From Amycolatopsis mongoliensis (lineage in GTDB: Bacteria; Actinomycetota; Actinomycetes; Mycobacteriales; Pseudonocardiaceae), in assembly GCF_030285665.1 (NCBI RefSeq), contig NZ_CP127295.1:8308001-8372000 (forward strand): a DNA stretch of 64,000 bases, read 5' to 3'. Below, piece after piece: positions 59,840-64,000 of this stretch. The notes below the pieces were generated by a model that had not been told where the DNA came from, searched no databases, and saw only the letters and a program-made list of their open reading frames with translations. The position numbers and the translations under genes were made by a program. Numbering within the stretch: position 1 is the stretch's first letter; every line of letters starts with the position of its first letter.

Positions 59840-60541
59840 TCAACGGGGCCAGTGTGTCGAAGACGCGAGCTCCGCGTCGACGGTCTCCAGAAGTTCCGGC
59901 GTCAGTTCGGCGAGCGAAGTCGCGAAGTGGCGGACGCCGTACCCGGCCATGAACTCCCGCTGCCGCCGGTGGGCCGGGCTGCCGGGGAACCCGACGAACC
60001 CGGCGCCGTGCGCGCGGGCGTCCTCGGCCACCCGGCTGACGTCGTCGACGAACACGATCTCGTCGAATCCGACGCCGAGCACGCGCCGGGTGATGTGGTC
60101 GACGCCCGGCCGGTGCTCGTTGATGCTGACGTAGGGCACTCGAGGGTCGAACAGCCCGGCGAACTCGCCGAGGTACCGGTCGAAGGTGTGTTCTCGGGTC
60201 CGGCCGCCGTAGCAGACCAGCCGGAGAGGCAGCGCCGAGAGCGCTTCCAGGCAGGCTCGCACGCCCTCGGCGACGCGGATCGGGTGCTCGGCCAGGTACT
60301 CCTGCCGGGCCGCCCACAGCTGCTCGAGCGTCTTCTCCGCCGGCTGGTCGAGCCCGCACAGGCGGGTCACCTTCCCGGCGACGACGATGTCGCGCAGCCC
60401 GATCACGTCCCGCTCGGCCGCCGCGTCGTAGACCCCGCCGTGCGCGCGGACGAACCGGGCGATCATGGCCAGGTAGGTGTCGTCGACGAGCACACCGTCG
60501 CAGTCGAGCGCGACGGCTCGCAGCTTCCGCAGCGCGGTCAC
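59840..60541 (-). CDS. HAD-superfamily hydrolase, probable phosphatase
   Basis: A 233-residue HAD protein: motif I LDCDGVLVDD, cap domain, motif II region LVCYGGRT (Ser/Thr position altered), Arg at the motif III Lys position (HRPGVDH), motif IV IVFVDDVSR. The substrate is probably a small phosphate ester. It overlaps the CMD gene by 4 bases (ATGA). In butyrolactone and furan biosynthesis a phosphatase removes the phosphate that came from dihydroxyacetone phosphate, which matches this neighbourhood. Confidence 0.82.
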   Translation of the reverse strand: MTALRKLRAVALDCDGVLVDDTYLAMIARFVRAHGGVYDAAAERDVIGLRDIVVAGKVTRLCGLDQPAEKTLEQLWAARQEYLAEHPIRVAEGVRACLEALSALPLRLVCYGGRTREHTFDRYLGEFAGLFDPRVPYVSINEHRPGVDHITRRVLGVGFDEIVFVDDVSRVAEDARAHGAGFVGFPGSPAHRRQREFMAGYGVRHFATSLAELTPELLETVDAELASSTHWPR

Positions 60542-61344
60542 CGTTGCGCGAACACTTCGCGCGCGGCGGCGATGGCGTTGAGCGCGGCCGGGAAGCCGCA
60601 GTAGAACGCCAGGTGCAGGATCGTCTCGATGACGTCCTGCTCACTGCCCCCGACGTTGAGCAGACCGTGGATGTGCACCTTCAGCTGCGGGAGTGCGGTA
60701 CCCAGCGCGACGCACGCGGCGACCGTGACGATCTCGCGGTGGCGCAGGCTCAGCCCTGGCCGGGTGTAGAGCTCGCCGAAGGTGAACTCGATGATGGAGG
60801 TGGCCAGGTCGGGCGCGATGTCCGCGAGCGCCGCGACGACCTTCTCGCCGGCCTCGCCGTCGACGGCCTTCATCGCGGCCAGGCCCCGCTCGTAGCGGTC
60901 CTCGATGCCGGCCCACGGCACGTCGGCGGGCGCGCCGGACGGCGGTGCTTCGGCCGGCAGGCTCTCGAACAGGGTCTTCAGCTCCGCCAGGGCGTTGAGC
61001 GTCGCGGGGAACCCGGCGAACGAGCTGACCTGGATGACCGTCTCGACCAGCTGGCGGCGGTCGCAGCCGACGGTGAGCGCGGCCTTGGCGTGGAAGCCCA
61101 GCTGCGAACCCGCGTAGCCCAGCGCGGTGAGCGCCGCGACCGTCACCAGCTGCCGTTCCGGCAGCGGCAGGCCGGGCCGGTGGTAGACGTCTCCGTAGAT
61201 GAACCCGACGCACTGCTCGCCGAACTCGGCCTCGCCGATGCTCGCGAACAGGTCCAGCACAGCGGGCCGCTCGGCGCCGCCGAGACGCTGGATGAGGTCC
61301 AGGCCCTGGGCAAAGGACGCGGAGCGGTCCTGCGCTTCCGACAT
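60538..61344 (-). CDS. Double carboxymuconolactone decarboxylase (AhpD-fold) protein
   Basis: A 268-residue protein with two CMD/AhpD-like helical domains (~30-125 and ~155-265). Both show the LPxRQLVTVAALTALG / LSLRHREIVTVAACVALG pattern followed by a helix with conserved His-x-x. Neither carries the CxxC of AhpD, so a peroxidase role is unlikely; gamma-carboxymuconolactone decarboxylase-like lyase or isomerase chemistry is more likely. It lies between the AfsA-type and HAD genes in the same operon, 33 bases from the former. Confidence 0.85.
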   Translation of the reverse strand: MSEAQDRSASFAQGLDLIQRLGGAERPAVLDLFASIGEAEFGEQCVGFIYGDVYHRPGLPLPERQLVTVAALTALGYAGSQLGFHAKAALTVGCDRRQLVETVIQVSSFAGFPATLNALAELKTLFESLPAEAPPSGAPADVPWAGIEDRYERGLAAMKAVDGEAGEKVVAALADIAPDLATSIIEFTFGELYTRPGLSLRHREIVTVAACVALGTALPQLKVHIHGLLNVGGSEQDVIETILHLAFYCGFPAALNAIAAAREVFAQR

Positions 61345-61377
61345 CGCGGTGTCTCCCCTTCCGGTGTGGGTTCCGGC

Positions 61378-62211
61378 TCACCCGAGGTAGGCCCGGGTGG
61401 CCTGGTCTGCCTTGCGGCGCTCCAGGGCATCGATGCGCCCCTGCGCGATCATGGCGTACTCGATGACGGCGGTGGCGACCGTGCGGCCGTGCTGGCGCAC
61501 CGCCGTCGTGGCGCGGAACTTCAGGTTGGCCTCACGGCCGAGATCCGACTCCTCGATCAGCGACTCGACCGTGGCCGGCAACGGGAAGAGGAAGTCCTGG
61601 AAGGACAGGTCGATCCGCTTCCACACCCCGGCGTACCCCGCCGGGCCCAAGCCGGGACGGACCGCCGTCTCGAACTGCGCTATGCAGATCTGCCGCATCG
61701 CCTCGACGATCACGATGCCCTGCACGTGCTCGCCGGTGTGGTGGTCGAGGATCAGCTCGTTGTCCCGGTGGATCCGGAGGTCGGCCCGGCAGTGGCCGGA
61801 CGCCGGGGCGTGCACGCCGGCCAGCAGGACGTTCTGCGGCCGGTCCTTGTGGACGGTCCCCGCCCGCGCGACCGGCGGCCGGAACGCGTCCGGGTCGGCC
61901 AGGCGCACCGGTGCGCAGCCCTTCTCGGTGGCGGCCTCGATGAGGTCGCGGTCGGTCCCGTCGACACCCTGTCCGGCGTGCACGACCCACTGGCCGTCCC
62001 CGGTGTCCGGGCCGAGTGAGTCGATGAGCGCCAGCAGGCCCGTCATCGTGAGCACCTGGTCGCCGCGGGCGAACCGGTCGAACCGGTCGGCGATCACCAC
62101 GACGTCGCGGTGGGTGCGGCCGGCACCGGCCGGTGGTTCGCCGGTTCCCGGGCGCGCGTCACCGCCGGGGTGCCCGCTCCGCCGCTGCGTCCGGGTCGGG
62201 TCGGGCGTCAC
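61378..62211 (-). CDS. AfsA-type hotdog protein (A-factor biosynthesis family)
   Basis: A 277-residue protein. Residues ~115-275 form one AfsA (ScbA/BarX) hotdog domain with its motifs VHKDRPQNVLLA and DHHTGEHVQGIVIVEAMRQ. Canonical AfsA has two such repeats; here the N-terminal ~110 residues (VVVIADRFDRF, WVVHAGQGVDGTDRDLI, PVRLADPDAF) do not read as a second hotdog and may be a Rossmann-like or degenerate half. AfsA condenses dihydroxyacetone phosphate with a beta-ketoacyl thioester to make butyrolactone, butenolide or furan signals. The GTG overlaps the XRE gene stop (GTGA), so regulator and enzyme are coupled. Confidence 0.82.
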   Translation of the reverse strand: MTPDPTRTQRRSGHPGGDARPGTGEPPAGAGRTHRDVVVIADRFDRFARGDQVLTMTGLLALIDSLGPDTGDGQWVVHAGQGVDGTDRDLIEAATEKGCAPVRLADPDAFRPPVARAGTVHKDRPQNVLLAGVHAPASGHCRADLRIHRDNELILDHHTGEHVQGIVIVEAMRQICIAQFETAVRPGLGPAGYAGVWKRIDLSFQDFLFPLPATVESLIEESDLGREANLKFRATTAVRQHGRTVATAVIEYAMIAQGRIDALERRKADQATRAYLG

Positions 62212-63650
62212 AGCCCCGCCGAGGCACGGGCTTCGAGGAGCGCCTCGGCGAGGTGCCGGGCCGTCGCCGCCGTTCGCCAGCGCGGGCCGGCCAGCTCGGC
62301 GGCCAGCACCTTGAGCATGGCGTGCACCATGTCCGGCTGCTTCGCCACGTCGGTGGCGAGCAACGGCTCGACCTGCGCGGCCGCGCCTTCGAGATCGTCG
62401 AGCCGCAGGTGGGCGCGGCCCGTGTCGATCCGGATCATGGGTTCCATGGCCTCCCAGCGGCTCTCCAGGGAAAGCTTTTCGTAAGCCTCCCGCGCGGTCG
62501 TGAACTCGCGCAGCGCGGCGGGGGCCTGCCCGACCGACAGCAGGGAGGTACCGGCCATGTAGTGGCGGCGGTCCTTCGTGATGTTGAAGAACCGGTCTTC
62601 GCCCCCCGCGTCGAGGTCCGGGTCCTCGATCGAGGTCCAGCGGGCGATGGCGTCCAGCACCTGCTGCTCCGCCTGCACCGACGACCAGCCACGGGCCTCC
62701 GCGAGGATCAGCGGCGCGTCGGTGATCCGGTCGCCCACCTGGTAGTTGAGCCCGTCCGCGGCGAGCTTCGCGGACTCGACACCATTGCCCGACCAGAACG
62801 CGACGCGGGCCTGCGACGTGCGCACCCAGCGGCGGGCGAGGTAGTCGTCGGCGTACTGGGAGTAGAGCCACGCGACCGAGTTCAACCGACGGGAGAACGG
62901 GTACCGCCCCAGGTCACCGGCGATCCAGGCCATCATCGCGCTGCACTTCGCCCCGATGAGCAGCAGGTCCTGCGTCTGCTTCGGACGTTGGCGGCCCTTC
63001 AGCAGGGTCGCGACCCGCTCGTCGACGACGGCGAGCTGGCCGAGGACGGCGTCGGGCGCGGTGCGGGTGTAGGCGTTGCCCAGGAAGCCGAGGTCGGACC
63101 ACAGGTCGTCGAGCTGGAGGTCGTCGACGTTGGTCGTGGTGAGCAGCATGGCGTCGTCCAGGGCGGCGCCGCCGATCTCCGCGTGCGGGACGGCTTCGAC
63201 GCGGGCCGGACACGCCGGCCCGGGTTCCGGTGCGGTCGCCGGCGTCTCGGTGTCGGCGTGGTACTCGGCGAGGTCCTTGGCAGGCAGCTGCTCGAGGTCG
63301 CGCAGCCCCAGCAGCGACTTCCAGCTGGTGCCGTACACCCGGGCGAGCACGCGCAAGGCGGCGACGGTCGGCCGGACGCCGCGCTCGGGCCACTGCTCGT
63401 ACTCCCAGATGCGGGTACCGCGCATGCCCGCGCGAGGGTCACCGGTGACGGCGTTGTACTGGTGCGCCGCGACGTCGAGCGAGAGCTCCGACGCCAGCCG
63501 CCACGCCGTGCGCGGCGGGATGCCGCATTCGACGATCAGATTTTCCGCCACCCGCGCCGGCATCGCCCCTTCGGAAAACCCCAAGGCGGCCAGCCGGTCG
63601 CGCAACTGTGCACGGTACGGCTTACTGCCCGGTTTGGCCTGTCGACTCAT
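62208..63650 (-). CDS. XRE-family regulator with large helical sensor domain
   Basis: A 480-residue regulator. The N-terminal ~140 residues hold an XRE-type helix-turn-helix region (IPPRTAWRLASELSLDVAA, IWEYEQWPERGVRPTVAALRVLARVYG, ending in SLLGLRDLEQL). Residues ~190-480 are all-helical, TPR-like repeats (e.g. LREFTTAREAYEKLSLESRWEAMEP), as in large actinobacterial XRE-TPR regulators. It would be the sensor and regulator of the operon; the classical TetR-type butyrolactone receptor is absent. It is the first gene, coupled to the AfsA-type gene by a GTGA overlap. Confidence 0.85.
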   Translation of the reverse strand: MSRQAKPGSKPYRAQLRDRLAALGFSEGAMPARVAENLIVECGIPPRTAWRLASELSLDVAAHQYNAVTGDPRAGMRGTRIWEYEQWPERGVRPTVAALRVLARVYGTSWKSLLGLRDLEQLPAKDLAEYHADTETPATAPEPGPACPARVEAVPHAEIGGAALDDAMLLTTTNVDDLQLDDLWSDLGFLGNAYTRTAPDAVLGQLAVVDERVATLLKGRQRPKQTQDLLLIGAKCSAMMAWIAGDLGRYPFSRRLNSVAWLYSQYADDYLARRWVRTSQARVAFWSGNGVESAKLAADGLNYQVGDRITDAPLILAEARGWSSVQAEQQVLDAIARWTSIEDPDLDAGGEDRFFNITKDRRHYMAGTSLLSVGQAPAALREFTTAREAYEKLSLESRWEAMEPMIRIDTGRAHLRLDDLEGAAAQVEPLLATDVAKQPDMVHAMLKVLAAELAGPRWRTAATARHLAEALLEARASAGL

Positions 63651-63801
63651 CGTTCATCCAACGATTCGCGGAGTACGGGTGCACGGAGACGACAGTACCG
63701 CAGCGTGACCGCAGGGGCCCAGGATGTGACGAACGCGCTTGCCGAGGGGTGAGGGGGCGGTGCCGGCCGACCTGGGGGTTGCCGGCCGACACCACGAAAC
63801 C

Positions 63802-63820
63802 GGCCGCCGCGGGGGCGGCC
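63802..63820. terminator. Probable terminator of the partial gene at the right end
   Basis: GGCCGCC (63802-63808) and GGCGGCC (63814-63820) form a 7-pair GC stem, 107 bases downstream (minus-strand sense) of the stop at 63927. The 276-base gap to the XRE gene also holds a direct repeat TGCCGGCCGAC but no further gene. Confidence 0.45.
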
Positions 63821-63926
63821 CGTAGGGGGTCAGTATGCCCGTGCGGAGGCCGGAGCGCAGCCCCTCGGGCCGGTCCGGACCCCGAACAGGGGTGGCGGGG
63901 CCGCCCCGGTGGTGAGCCGGCCCGGG

Positions 63927-64000
63927 TCAGCCTGCCGCGAGGAAGTGGGCGCGGATGCCCGCACCGAACGCCGTCGGCGTGCCGTCGTAGGCCGAGATCA
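63927..64000 (-). CDS. Partial CDS, C-terminus of a probable secreted glycosidase
   Basis: Only the last 23-24 codons are inside the window, ending in ISAYDGTPTAFGAGIRAHFL-AAG and a stop. The ending resembles the C-terminus of bacterial family 5-type cellulases and related secreted hydrolases, in which a DG-PTA-GxxxRDHL motif closes the barrel. This is a weak inference; only the presence of an open frame ending at 63927 is firm. Confidence 0.45.
   Translation of the reverse strand, partial: ISAYDGTPTAFGAGIRAHFLAAG

Overview
The window is very GC-rich, densely packed actinobacterial chromosome. Several features point to the family Pseudonocardiaceae and most likely an Amycolatopsis-like organism: GTG starts, many 4-base start/stop overlaps, F420-type oxidoreductases, DUF4360/DUF6292/LppU-type proteins, A-factor (AfsA-type) chemistry, iniA/iniC-like dynamins and intergenic hairpins resembling repeats I associate with Amycolatopsis. 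I saw no rRNA, tRNA, insertion sequence, prophage or CRISPR array. The assignment is by gene content and style only.

Layout. 1-5.6 kb: start of a secreted protein, a membrane diguanylate cyclase, a lipoteichoic-acid-synthase-like sulfatase, an F420/PPOX enzyme, a small Rv0909-like protein and a VanZ-RDD membrane protein. 5.7-9.6 kb: a tightly coupled five-gene partner-switching operon (STAS, anti-sigma ATPase, PAS-GAF-PP2C phosphatase, B12-binding protein with the CarH-type W-x9-EH light-sensing signature, STAS). 9.7-13.5 kb: two divergent regulator/target pairs with palindromic operators (metallo-hydrolase/MerR and MMPL exporter/MarR). 13.6-20.2 kb: secreted proteins, a three-gene polyamine operon (decarboxylase, AdoMet decarboxylase, aminopropyltransferase) and a Tat-exported glutaminase-family enzyme with ricin-type repeats. 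20.4-34 kb: amidohydrolase, Val/Pro/Glu repeat protein, MarR/CoA-ligase pair, a large TPR membrane protein, a STAS protein, a histidine kinase with two response regulators, RraA and CutA.

34.2-41.7 kb is the most unusual block. Transcribed right to left, it encodes a secretion-signal-less Asn/Glu/Gln-Gly repeat protein with a His-rich tail, two dynamin-like GTPases (IniA- and IniC-like), an acidic protein and a membrane-anchored Hsp70 ATPase without a substrate-binding domain. An LAL-type LuxR regulator lies just upstream. I read it as an expanded iniBAC-like membrane-stress operon.

45-54 kb: LppU-like protein, PI-PLC-like lipase, TPR protein, FAD monooxygenase and metH. MetH has a well-formed S-adenosylhomocysteine riboswitch whose expression platform (anti-Shine-Dalgarno hairpin) can be read from the sequence. 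54.5-58 kb: an F420-dependent LLM oxidoreductase under a KstR-like operator, an Eis-like acetyltransferase and a sugar porter. 58.8-63.7 kb: a five-gene operon (XRE-TPR-like regulator, AfsA hotdog protein, double carboxymuconolactone-decarboxylase-fold protein, HAD phosphatase, quinone-oxidoreductase-type reductase) resembling a non-canonical butyrolactone/furan signal biosynthesis cassette. The window ends inside a gene whose C-terminus resembles secreted glycosidases.
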